A DNA stretch of 64,000 bases. Source: Kroppenstedtia guangzhouensis. Its GTDB lineage: Bacteria > Bacillota > Bacilli > Thermoactinomycetales > DSM-45169. Each line of letters begins with the position of its first letter. The stretch's first letter is position 1. Positions 55,739-63,982 of the stretch are shown here, in pieces. The translations under genes were made by a program, and so were the position numbers. The notes beneath the pieces were generated by a model that did not search any database, had not been told where the DNA came from, and saw only the letters and a list, made by a program, of their open reading frames with translations. The stretch is from the NCBI RefSeq assembly GCF_014637345.1, contig NZ_BMEX01000005.1, positions 285,633 through 349,632 of the forward strand, in the 5' to 3' direction.

Positions 55739-56398
55739 ATGTTTGGATGGATGCTTATTGTTTTTGGTTTGTTGGTGATCCACTTTCCGATATCTCCAGT
55801 GATGAAGAGTTGGCAGCACGCCTCCAAGATTTCGCCTTGGTTGGCTGTTGGAATGTCAGGGGTGGGATATATTCTCAGTTGGATGGGGATGACGGAGGTG
55901 ATGGGGCTTGAGGTTCCGCTTTCCTTTTTCAAGTCCATTGCACCACACCTCTTCAGTCTCCTCCTGTTGACTGTGGGCATTGGATGGATCCTTAAAGGAG
56001 CCAGGGAGGGGGCCATCTGGGTGATCACCTCTGGGTGCATTGCCCTGTTTGGAGGTTTGCTTTTGGGGTTGTGGACGGCGGAGATGATCCCGGCAACAGT
56101 TCTCCCAAACACAAAAGGACTGGAAAAATCGCTGTTTTTAAGTGTAGCGATCTTCGTATTTAGCATGGGATTACGGCTGACTGTGAAAGCGACTGTCGGG
56201 TTGATGAGAAAAGATCCCAGTTTTTCGCTTTGGATCATAGCAGGGTTTTACACAGCGGGCGGTTTCTTTTTCATGGTGGATATATGGCCACCTGTGGAAA
56301 AAGCCATCTGGACGATCCTATCGGTGATGGTGTTGGCTGGTGCGTGGAAGGCTGGCCGGTGGGGATATCAGATGTATCAAAAGGAGTACAAAGCCTGA
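55739..56398 (+). CDS. polytopic membrane protein of the transfer operon
   Basis: 219 residues from ATG 55739 with AGGAG. About seven hydrophobic segments span almost the whole length (GWMLIVFGLLVIHF, HLFSLLLLTVGIGWIL and others). No family recognised. Its place between the hydrolase and the coupling ATPase suggests a transfer role. Confidence 0.6.
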   Translation: MFGWMLIVFGLLVIHFPISPVMKSWQHASKISPWLAVGMSGVGYILSWMGMTEVMGLEVPLSFFKSIAPHLFSLLLLTVGIGWILKGAREGAIWVITSGCIALFGGLLLGLWTAEMIPATVLPNTKGLEKSLFLSVAIFVFSMGLRLTVKATVGLMRKDPSFSLWIIAGFYTAGGFFFMVDIWPPVEKAIWTILSVMVLAGAWKAGRWGYQMYQKEYKA

Positions 56399-56430
56399 AT
56401 GGGCTTTTTTTATTTTGAGGAGGCGATCAG

Positions 56431-58929
56431 GTGGGAAAATGGCTGGCCAAACAGGATGAGATGACGATCCTAGGTTGGATTGCGCTGTTGGGGCTGATCG
56501 GGTATTTTGCATGGAATAAGCACCTGAAGCCCTGGGTGGACCAGACTTTTTTTGATCGGGGTTCCTTTCGGTGGCCCTCTCTATCGAAGTTGGGGATTCC
56601 GTTTGATTGGATACCCGATTGGCTTCCAGATGCTACAACCGTCGGAATCCTGTTGCTTCTGTTGTTGATCGGTTATGTCAGTCTAAAGGGATACCAGATT
56701 CATCAAACTCAGTTCGGAAAGGCGATCCGGATCACACCACGGGAAGGAATGAAGGTGGATGAGAAGCAGGTGGCCGAATTGGCTACCAAGATGAATACTG
56801 TCCGGCGGCGGTTGGGTGGTCGTGTCCAAAAGGGAAGGGTCTGGCTCCGGTGGGTGATTCATCGGGACGCCAAACAGGGGAAGATTCATGTTTGGCTGGT
56901 CACCCCGATGGATCAAATCGCCCGGGTGAGGGGATTGCTAGAAAACTCTTACCCGGATGCGGAATTGCATATCGAGCACACCGTTCCCCTTCCCAAAGGA
57001 AAAAAGGGAGAAGGGGGTCATCTCAAATTAGTTCGCAATAAAGGGGAAGAAAGCGCCTTTGGGATTCAAGAATCCACCAACCAAATGGGAGGCATCCTCT
57101 GGGCGATGAATCAGGGTTCTTGGATCGATATTCGGTTCAGCCCGGAGAATCGGAAGCGATTGACCAAGCCGGGACAACGGTTGGTCCAAAAGCTGACCCG
57201 GGGGAAAAAGGAACAGTGGACGATGCGAACTCGGGAGGACCGAAAAAAGATCGAGGCAGCAACAGATCGTTACTTAGGACACACAGCCTTTAGCGTCTCC
57301 ATCTCCCTTTGGGATAGCAAAAACAAGACGAGCAGTCTGGCCGGACAGATCTACAGCAGTTTCCGCTTGCACAATGCACTGAAATTAAACCGGTATCTTT
57401 GGCTTGCGGCTTGGCGGAATGCAGTGTCCTGGAAATGGACGGTGCCATTGCCTTGGCGTCGATTGGTCCTAAGTGACAGTGAGTTGGCGAACTTCTTCAT
57501 GTTTCCGGATCCGGAGCATCAGGTTCATGAGCGACTCGTCCGTCTGGCTCAGGGGCAGCGGCAACTTCGCAAAGATGAGTTTCACGAAGGGTACACCGTT
57601 GGAACCCAAATGCATCCTTTCCTTCCGGAGCGACCGATTAAATTTCCCGTCCGGCAATTTGTTTGGCATCCGGTGGTGGCCGGGGCCACGGGATCCGGGA
57701 AAGGGGCTTTTATCACCACTTTTGCCGAAGAGTTTTTACAAGGGTGGGCAAAGGACCCGACTCACCACGCCGGATGGACCTTTGTGGACCCTCACCGGTC
57801 CACCATTTTGAAGGTGATCACCTTGCTGATGAAGATGGAGAAGGAAGGATGCCCCATCGATTGGAACCGGGTTCATTATTTTTATTTGGGGCCGAATGAT
57901 CATCCGGCAGGGCTGAATCTGCTGTATAAGCGGGAAGGCGATGATATAGATCAGTTGACGGAACAGGCGGCAGAACTGATCAAAACTGCATACCCGGGAG
58001 AACTTTCCCGAACCAGTGTGTTGATCGAAAACGGAATTGCCACCCTTCTTTCTGACAACCGGACCCGGACCATTGCCGAGTTGCCCCGGTTGTTTCAGGA
58101 TAAAGCATTCCGGAACGGTATTTTGGATCGGGTGAAGAATCCAGCGGTACGGGATTTCTGGGCCAACGAAGACCGGAAACAAAGCCAGCAAAAGCAGAAG
58201 AAAGACACCAATATTGATGCCTTGCTAACTCGATTAAACCCTTTCTTCCGAAATATGGCGATGCAGCGGATGTTTGGGCAGTCCAAAAACATCTTGGATG
58301 CTCGTTGCTTTTTTGAAGAGGGACACATTGTTTTGGTCGATATGAACGGCGTGTCCCCAGCCACCTTTCAATTGGCGGGGGGCATGATTACCAACCGGTA
58401 TCACAATGAGGCCGTCCGTCGGGTATCCGGGCGGCCTCACTATTTGTGGATTGACGAGGCTCCCCTGTTGAAGAAGGTGCCTACCTTTACCGAGATCGTG
58501 CAGGAGGATCGAAAACGGGGGTTGGGTTTGGCCATGTTCACCCAGGATGTCGATAAGTTGGATAAGGATTTGACGGAATCGCTAAAGGTGAACTCCGGGA
58601 TTGTCGTTTCCCTCAACCCGGGATCAGCCGGTGCAAGGAAGGCGGCGGAGTTACTGGGGGGGAGTTTTACCCCGGAATATTTGAGCGATCTGAAGACCCT
58701 GGAAGCGGCGGCATGGGTGCGATCAGTGGGAACCGTGACCGTGAAGCTGAAGCCACCGGTCTACTACCTGAACGGAAAGGCCACGGCGGAGGATTCGCCG
58801 GAGGAGAACGAAGCGAAGGAGATCGCACTGGAAAAGGCGATGGAACTGCAGAAACGATCGGGGGAAGGGACACCGGTGAAGAAGGTGGATGAGGAGATTT
58901 TGACAAGGTACCAGCAGATCGGCGGATGA
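56431..58929 (+). CDS. type IV coupling ATPase (VirD4/TcpA-like)
   Basis: 832 residues from GTG 56431 with GAGGAGG. Two N-terminal membrane segments (residues 10-30 and 70-90), then a FtsK/HerA-like motor with Walker A VVAGATGSGKGAFIT near residue 420 and Walker B HYLWIDEAPLL. The residue after the P-loop lysine is Gly, then Ala, instead of the usual Ser/Thr. It should bring relaxase-bound DNA to the pore. Directly upstream of the putative oriT. Confidence 0.85.
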   Translation: MGKWLAKQDEMTILGWIALLGLIGYFAWNKHLKPWVDQTFFDRGSFRWPSLSKLGIPFDWIPDWLPDATTVGILLLLLLIGYVSLKGYQIHQTQFGKAIRITPREGMKVDEKQVAELATKMNTVRRRLGGRVQKGRVWLRWVIHRDAKQGKIHVWLVTPMDQIARVRGLLENSYPDAELHIEHTVPLPKGKKGEGGHLKLVRNKGEESAFGIQESTNQMGGILWAMNQGSWIDIRFSPENRKRLTKPGQRLVQKLTRGKKEQWTMRTREDRKKIEAATDRYLGHTAFSVSISLWDSKNKTSSLAGQIYSSFRLHNALKLNRYLWLAAWRNAVSWKWTVPLPWRRLVLSDSELANFFMFPDPEHQVHERLVRLAQGQRQLRKDEFHEGYTVGTQMHPFLPERPIKFPVRQFVWHPVVAGATGSGKGAFITTFAEEFLQGWAKDPTHHAGWTFVDPHRSTILKVITLLMKMEKEGCPIDWNRVHYFYLGPNDHPAGLNLLYKREGDDIDQLTEQAAELIKTAYPGELSRTSVLIENGIATLLSDNRTRTIAELPRLFQDKAFRNGILDRVKNPAVRDFWANEDRKQSQQKQKKDTNIDALLTRLNPFFRNMAMQRMFGQSKNILDARCFFEEGHIVLVDMNGVSPATFQLAGGMITNRYHNEAVRRVSGRPHYLWIDEAPLLKKVPTFTEIVQEDRKRGLGLAMFTQDVDKLDKDLTESLKVNSGIVVSLNPGSAGARKAAELLGGSFTPEYLSDLKTLEAAAWVRSVGTVTVKLKPPVYYLNGKATAEDSPEENEAKEIALEKAMELQKRSGEGTPVKKVDEEILTRYQQIGG

Positions 58930-58944
58930 CCTCCGGGGAGGGGG

Positions 58945-58966
58945 TTTATCTCCTATAGGAGATAAA
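58945..58966. repeat. perfect 22-bp palindrome
   Basis: Half-site TTTATCTCCTA followed by its exact complement. It lies 15 bp after the coupling-ATPase stop codon. It has no T-run after it, so it is more likely a protein-binding site than a terminator. Confidence 0.85.
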
Positions 58967-59015
58967 AGTCCGGAGCGGAAGCGCGATGAATCGGGAGATT
59001 TGAGCGATAGAGAGA

Positions 59016-59070
59016 GGACATTGAGCGGACGAGGAGCGAGCATAGAGCGGACGAGGAGCGGACATTGAGC
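59016..59070. repeat. five tandem 11-bp iterons, possible oriT
   Basis: GGACATTGAGC, GGACGAGGAGC, GAGCATAGAGC, GGACGAGGAGC and GGACATTGAGC follow without gaps (consensus GGACnnnGAGC); the order of units is mirror-symmetric. With the palindrome at 58945 they fill the spacer before the Replic_Relax gene, the usual place for a transfer origin or an autoregulatory site. Confidence 0.75.
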
Positions 59071-59118
59071 CGGGGAGAACAGAGGGGTTTTCCCCGGCGA
59101 AAAAGGAGGCGGAAGCCG

Positions 59119-60378
59119 GTGATTTTCGACTGGCTGGATGAACAGAAAATACCAGAATTGACCAAATCGGAGCGGCTGATGGGTGTCCTGTTCGATCTGG
59201 GGATGGCGACGGCGGATCAATTGGAAGTGATCACCGGCTGGAGTAAACGACAACTGAAGGATGCACGGGAGGGGATTCGGTCTCGGGGAAAGAGTGGGGA
59301 GCCAAAGGCAGAGGAACAGTTGTTGCATCAGGTGGTTAAACAGGTTCGATCCATGGCAGATGGCGAGGTTCCAGCAACGGAGAACCAACTGCAGTGGATC
59401 CGGAACGGGTTGCGTGCCTTGGCCAAAAGCGAAGTGAAGAAAGACGAGTGGCTCAGGTTCTACACTACATTTCAACGGGAGGTGATCATTTACACCCTGG
59501 GATCACAGGGTAACCGTTATGTGGCCGATTTGATGGGGCGGACGCTGGGAAGCTATCGGGAGTTGAGTCCAGGGCAACGGCTTCATACGGTGGGGACCAC
59601 GGAAATCTTGGTTCGCTTGTTGCGGGCTGGGATTCGTCCCCGGCAGTGGTTGAATACCCGGGAGACAACGGACCGGCTGAAAAGGATGCGGGAACAGTGG
59701 AACATGGAGCCGGACGGTCAGGGGAGTTGGGAAGTCAAACGGGAATACATCGGCCCCCACATTCTGCCGGATGCCAGTGTTCAAATAGAGGATCAGTGGT
59801 ATTGGATCGAGTATGACCGGGGCTCGAAAACCGGTGAAAAGATCCGGGATCAGTTGGATCAATATATCCAGTTACGGGCCAAGCTGGGGAAACCGATAGA
59901 CCCGGTGGTGTGGGTCACGCCGAACGTGGAGCGGACGGAGGAACTGCGGGACCGGATTTATCCGAAGGTGCTGGCGAAGTATCCGGAAAGTTTTCCGGTT
60001 CCGACGATGTATTTTTTTACTGAGGGAGAAGAGACGGAACTATTTGTCAATGGGGAGGGAAAGGAGACGGCTGAGGGGGTGGCCGGGGTAAGTGGGGAAG
60101 CACAGTCATCTGAAGAGATCCAGCGGATCCAAGAGGAACGGGATCAAATGGAGGAACAGGTGCAGGAGTTGCAAACGGAACTGGAACGGAAAGAAAGCCG
60201 GATCGAATATTTGACCCGGATGGTGGAGGAAAATCAGCGGGGGAAAACGGAGTGGGAGGACTGGACCCGGGGGTTGGTGGAGCATCTTCAGAATCAACAA
60301 GGAGGGTTCTTGTCCAAGGTGACACCCGGTTGGGCCTTGGAGGAGTATATGCAAAATAACAAGCTGCCGGGGGAATAA
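59119..60378 (+). CDS. replication-relaxation family protein
   Basis: 419 residues from GTG 59119, which has AAAGGAGG upstream (a longer frame opens at TTG 59065 inside the iterons). Winged-helix start (LFDLGMATADQLEVITGWSKRQLKDA), then the Replic_Relax core (LHTVGTTEILVRLLRAGI, WYWIEYDRGSKTGEKIRDQLDQY), and a coiled-coil tail. Members are thought to act at plasmid or ICE origins. Here it is the best candidate for the DNA-processing factor at the adjacent iterons. Confidence 0.85.
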   Translation: MIFDWLDEQKIPELTKSERLMGVLFDLGMATADQLEVITGWSKRQLKDAREGIRSRGKSGEPKAEEQLLHQVVKQVRSMADGEVPATENQLQWIRNGLRALAKSEVKKDEWLRFYTTFQREVIIYTLGSQGNRYVADLMGRTLGSYRELSPGQRLHTVGTTEILVRLLRAGIRPRQWLNTRETTDRLKRMREQWNMEPDGQGSWEVKREYIGPHILPDASVQIEDQWYWIEYDRGSKTGEKIRDQLDQYIQLRAKLGKPIDPVVWVTPNVERTEELRDRIYPKVLAKYPESFPVPTMYFFTEGEETELFVNGEGKETAEGVAGVSGEAQSSEEIQRIQEERDQMEEQVQELQTELERKESRIEYLTRMVEENQRGKTEWEDWTRGLVEHLQNQQGGFLSKVTPGWALEEYMQNNKLPGE

Positions 60379-60462
60379 GAGAATCGGACCAAAATTGTTG
60401 GGATGAAAAGGTGTTGATAATTTTATTATTTGTACTGACCAGACCAAAAAGGGAAAATTGTA

Positions 60463-60506
60463 AGCTAAGGGGCGTAGGCGTCGGAAAAACTTCGCCTATG
60501 CCCCTT
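60463..60506. repeat. long imperfect palindrome
   Basis: AAGGGGCGTAGGCG pairs with CGCCTATGCCCCTT with one mismatch across a 12-nt loop. It follows the last transfer gene by about 85 bp. Either a rho-independent-like terminator without a T-run or the terminal repeat of the adjoining Tn3 remnant (it begins with GGGG and contains CGGAAAAA). Confidence 0.55.
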
Positions 60507-60568
60507 GATTGCGTTTTCAAGGGCTTTATCCGTGTTTGAATACCACGGGTTACCCCCGTTGCACCTAC

Positions 60569-61396
60569 TTTGGCTTCAGGAAACCGGCGGAAGGCGTGCG
60601 GGTCATAATTCCGTCCGAGGCGGGCCAACTGTCGGAGACGTTGGGGTTGGATCCCCCGGGTGTCGATCTCCAACCCCAGGGAAAGGATCTGGTTCCGTTG
60701 ATCGATCGCCTTTTTACATGCCCGGGGAGATGATTGACCGGGATCCTCCTTGATCCAACCCAGGGTCGTTTTCCCGCTTTCCATCCGGCTTCCGACCAGC
60801 TGGTCCAACTGCTGTTTTTGGTCGGGCGTCAAAGCGGCGTTCAGTAGGCGGTAGATCTTTTCTTCCGCCCGCCGCCGCGTTTCCCAGACCAAACGCTCCA
60901 CTGTGGTGAGAGCCGGAAGAATGATCTTCCGTTCCCGAAGCCAATCGATAGCCCAGTGAATCAAAGGGATCACCTGGTCCTTTTCCATAGCTCGCGGAAG
61001 CAAGGCTTTGGCTAATTGCCGGTACTCCCGGGCCGTGAAGGAACGGTAACCGTATTCCTCACGAATCCTCTGCATATGTTCCCGGCGAGTGGCATCCCTT
61101 CGGGCATAGTTGTGAAAGCTTTCGGAATCCACGTCGATCTGGTTGGCAATGTAGTAAAGAACCCGGTTCGGGACCTCCTTAATATCCACGAAGGACCACC
61201 CCGTGTGACGAAGCACACACAATTGAACGGCGAATCCCATCCGGTTCGCATCCCGACGGTTTTGCCGGATCATCTTCCGATCTTGCTCCGACAGGGTGTA
61301 ATGAGCGCCCAATTCCCATTCATCCAATGTGGGGGAAATACACATCCATTGTTTTCTCTGCTCTTCCGTCAACAGTTGCCTGGTATTGCGATACAC
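60569..61396 (-). pseudogene. tnpA: truncated Tn3-family transposase
   Basis: 276 N-terminal residues of a Tn3/Tn4430-type transposase (DUF4158 domain: ALTTVERLVWETRRRAEEKI, then GIQPQRLRQLARLGRNYDPHAFRRFPE). A full enzyme is near 990 residues; the catalytic DDE part is missing. After RFPEAK the frame runs on through unrelated sequence to 60047, which is not transposase. GTG 61396 starts 11 bp after tnpI. Confidence 0.85.
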
Positions 61397-61407
61397 CCTT
61401 CACCCCC

Positions 61408-62292
61408 CTATTCCCAGGAAAGTTGATCAACGGCACGGCGCAGGTCTTGGTCCCCCGGCGTGGTATAGATTGCCGTTGTGGCGATGTTTGGGCGTCCGTC
61501 AGCGGTCATGTGTCCCGCCAAGGCGGCGATCACGTCGAGAGGCACTCCTTTGACCGCTAATTCATGGCAAAATGTATGCCGAAGGGTGTGGGGAGAGCAT
61601 TGGTCCATCCCCGCCCGTTGCCCGTATTTTCGCACAACGTACTGAACGGCGCGAGTGGTCATCTGATCTTTTCGAGTAGAAACGAACAGCCAGGGACTGA
61701 AGGAGGACCGCACTGCCAGCCATTCCTCCAGCGCCTTCCTAACGTCCCGGTTCAGCGGGACCTCCCGCCATTTGCCACCCTTGCCATGCCGGACGACCGC
61801 TTTGCCTTTCCGCTCCGACAGCTTCACGTCCTCCAATTGCAGGTGACACAGCTCCTCGACCCGAAGACCCCCGTGCAGGAGTAAAAAAACGATCGCGATG
61901 TCCCGGGGATTCCGCTCTTTTTGCACTTGGCGGATTAGGGCCCGCTGTTCTTTGCGGTCCAGCCACCGGGGTGCTTGTCGCCCCTGTTTGACCGGCTGGA
62001 TGGATTTCCAGGGGGACTCCTTGCACACGCCTTGTTTGACCAGCCAATCAAAGTAACGTTTTAGCGCGATTCGGGCCTTGTTGACGGTCGCCGGTTTGGA
62101 ACGATCCAACAGATGGCGCTTATAATCGGCGGCATCGATTGGGGTCACGCTCTCGGGATCGAATCGTTCCCCCGTCGTGTCTTCAAACCACCGGATGAAT
62201 TGATGGACCACTCCCTCATACGTCTTCATCGTTTTTGGGCTTCGTCCGTCCGACTGTAGGTCGAATAGAAAATTGGGGATCGTGGGATGCAC
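61408..62292 (-). CDS. tnpI: TnpI-like tyrosine recombinase (cointegrate resolvase)
   Basis: 294 residues from GTG 62292, which has AAAGGAGG eight bases upstream; the frame is open to 62568 but lacks a site there. Catalytic Arg in HGGLRVEELCHLQ, HTLRHTF, AGHMTADGR and Tyr in TTAIYTTP. It pairs with tnpA as in Tn4430, where TnpI resolves cointegrates at a site just upstream of its own gene. All catalytic residues are present, so it may still act. Confidence 0.88.
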   Translation of the reverse strand: MHPTIPNFLFDLQSDGRSPKTMKTYEGVVHQFIRWFEDTTGERFDPESVTPIDAADYKRHLLDRSKPATVNKARIALKRYFDWLVKQGVCKESPWKSIQPVKQGRQAPRWLDRKEQRALIRQVQKERNPRDIAIVFLLLHGGLRVEELCHLQLEDVKLSERKGKAVVRHGKGGKWREVPLNRDVRKALEEWLAVRSSFSPWLFVSTRKDQMTTRAVQYVVRKYGQRAGMDQCSPHTLRHTFCHELAVKGVPLDVIAALAGHMTADGRPNIATTAIYTTPGDQDLRRAVDQLSWE

Positions 62293-62388
62293 AGACCAAC
62301 CTCCTTTGAAAATCATTCTACGATGAAAATTCCGGGAGATAATTGATCCGTTGATGGGCCTCCTCCGACGGAATGCCCCTTGATTATA

Positions 62389-62410
62389 TCGCAGAATGGA
62401 CTTTCTGCGA
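62389..62410. other. probable TnpI core recombination site
   Basis: TCGCAGAA and TTCTGCGA flank a 6-bp centre (TGGACT), about 80 bp upstream of tnpI. Inverted arms around a 6-8 bp spacer are what tyrosine recombinases use. Confidence 0.55.
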
Positions 62411-62476
62411 AAAAATAGCTCCTGTTTGGGGCTTCGTCTCCTGATGAAGTTTTCGGAATACCTCGTCACAAAATGA

Positions 62477-62548
62477 ATCAACTTTTTTTGATTTATGGAT
62501 TGACGGATCAATCGTTTTTGATGTATCATCGAATCAACAAAAATTGAT
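62477..62548 (+). promoter_or_regulatory. ars promoter with three ArsR operators
   Basis: Three perfect ATCAA-N6-TTGAT operators lie at 62477-62492, 62507-62522 and 62533-62548. The middle one fills the spacer between -35 TTGACG (62500-62505) and -10 TATCAT (62524-62529); the other two sit just outside. ArsR (encoded downstream) should repress strongly until trivalent arsenic binds. Confidence 0.88.
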
Positions 62549-62674
62549 TTGAGGTGAAGCAGTAGCACTCCGATCCATTGTGATGAACGAGTTCCTCAGG
62601 CATGTAAACGACAGTTGTCTTGTTGCTCAGCGCCGCTTTGCTGTGAATAACCCACCCAGAGGAGAGGATGGAAA

Positions 62675-63103
62675 ATGATATTGAAACCCCATGTTGCCAT
62701 CAATGTAAAGGAGCTGGACGTCTCGATCGAGTTTTACCGCCATCTGTTTGGGGAGGAGCCGGCGAAGGTGCGTCCCGGCTACGCGAAGTTTGACCTGGAT
62801 GAACCGGCTCTGAACTTCACCTTGAATGAGGGAGGAGAAATCACCGGTGGGCTCAATCACTTGGGAATCCAAGTGGGGTCGACAGAGGCGGTAATCGCTG
62901 CCAAGGAGCGCTTGAAAAACGCGGGGTTGGCCTCCTTCGACGAAATGGATACCACCTGTTGCTACGCCCGACAGGACAAAATTTGGGTAACCAGTCCCGA
63001 TGGTCACCGATGGGAAGTCTTCTTCGTGAAAGAAGATGCCGATTCATTTGGACAGTCACCCGTCATTCCAGAAACCGGCAGCGCTTGTTGCACCTCCAAA
63101 TAA
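62675..63103 (+). CDS. arsI: organoarsenical C-As lyase ArsI
   Basis: 142 residues. Vicinal-oxygen-chelate fold with metal ligands His (KPHVAINV), His (LNHLGIQV) and Glu (RWEVFFV), and the arsenic-binding vicinal pair in TTCCYARQDKIW. ArsI uses iron and oxygen to split methylarsenite to arsenite. Extra cysteines end the protein (SACCTSK). ATG 62675 follows AGAGGAGAGG. Placement before arsR confirms the arsenic role over cadmium-induced paralogues. Confidence 0.92.
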   Translation: MILKPHVAINVKELDVSIEFYRHLFGEEPAKVRPGYAKFDLDEPALNFTLNEGGEITGGLNHLGIQVGSTEAVIAAKERLKNAGLASFDEMDTTCCYARQDKIWVTSPDGHRWEVFFVKEDADSFGQSPVIPETGSACCTSK

Positions 63104-63181
63104 TCATAAACCGATAGAATTTGCGAAAACCTGGGCAATGCCTGGATTTTGCGCGTGTCCAATAAGGAGGGAGGGAAAACG

Positions 63182-63505
63182 ATGACTTGTTGTACCAGTG
63201 AACAACTGTCTCTGATCGCCCGGGCGTTGTCGGACCCGATCCGGTATCAGATACTTGACCTGATCGCCCGGGGTGGTACGGAGGATACTGTAGCTTGCTG
63301 TTCGACCGAGATGTGCGTTTGTGATATCCAGGAAACCTTGGATTTGAAACAATCCAAGGTTTCCTACCACCTCAAGGAGCTAAAAAACGCCGGTCTGCTG
63401 CATGAGCGTAAACAAGGAAAATGGAACTACTACTCCGTCAACCAAGCCATGCTGAAGGCCTTCTGTGATGAACTGTCCCTCCGTTTTCACTTAAGCGTTG
63501 ATTAA
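63182..63505 (+). CDS. arsR: arsenic-responsive repressor ArsR
   Basis: 107 residues from ATG 63182 with AAGGAGGGAGG. ArsR/SmtB winged helix (LDLKQSKVSYHLKELKNAGLL). Cys pairs near the N-terminus (MTCCTS), in VACCSTEM and in CVCDIQ can bind arsenite. Regulates the operon through the three upstream operators. Confidence 0.93.
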   Translation: MTCCTSEQLSLIARALSDPIRYQILDLIARGGTEDTVACCSTEMCVCDIQETLDLKQSKVSYHLKELKNAGLLHERKQGKWNYYSVNQAMLKAFCDELSLRFHLSVD

Positions 63506-63597
63506 AGACTCCATGAAGATTGGATTAAATGCTTGGTAACAAACCATTTGGTTGCCAGGTAGCACAATTTATTCGAATTCACGGAGGTTCAGATAAC

Positions 63598-63918
63598 TTG
63601 TATGAAGTCATTGTTTTGGGAGCCGGTCAAGCCGGTTTAGCAGCCGGATATCATTTACACAACCAAAAACTCGATTATGTCATTTTGGAAGCCAGCGAAC
63701 AAACAGCAGGATCATGGCCAAAATACTATGATAGCTTAACGTTATTTTCTCCAGTCCAATATTCATCTCTGCCTGGTATGGATATTCCTGGAGGTCCCGA
63801 TCATTATCCCACCAAAGATGAAGTCGTCCGCTATTTGAACCAATATCGGGAGCATTTCAATCTCAATGTGCAAACCACAAAAAAAGCCGTGGAAGTTGGT
63901 ATTATCCCCATACGGTAG
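63598..63918 (+). pseudogene. arsO: truncated ArsO-like flavin monooxygenase
   Basis: 106 residues from TTG 63598, preceded by CGGAGG. N-terminal FAD motif VIVLGAGQAGLAAGYHL and the SWPKYYDSLTLFSP segment match flavin-dependent monooxygenases near ars genes. The usual length is about 350 residues; here the frame stops after GIIPIR, where what looks like the end of an insertion sequence begins. Probably inactive. Confidence 0.75.
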
Positions 63919-63982
63919 ACAGTGAAAAAAGTCCATCTGGTAAGATGGACAAAAGCACTGAACTGCCGGAGGGGATTTTCTT

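Larger units (their letters stand above)
27472..60378. mobile_element. integrative and conjugative element inserted at tRNA-Ser(CGA)
   Basis: The segment holds integrase, ImmA/Xre control, replication genes, a second recombinase and a Tcp/VirB-like transfer operon with VirB4 and coupling ATPases, a cell-wall hydrolase and a Replic_Relax protein. That is a complete-looking ICE. The left edge is set by the tRNA end. No copy of the tRNA 3' end was found to the right, so the right edge given here is only the end of the last ICE gene; the Tn3/ars segment may be cargo inside the element or a later junction. Confidence 0.8.

Noticed and set aside
27546..60378. The element as a prophage
   Set aside because: Replication, regulator and sigma genes look phage-like, but no capsid, portal, terminase or tail genes were found, whereas VirB4, coupling ATPase, TcpC/TcpE and a wall hydrolase mark conjugation.
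60047..60568. Extension of the tnpA frame across the end of the Replic_Relax gene
   Set aside because: Sequence after RFPEAK no longer resembles transposase and becomes a proline-rich antisense of the neighbouring gene; the frame is open by chance.
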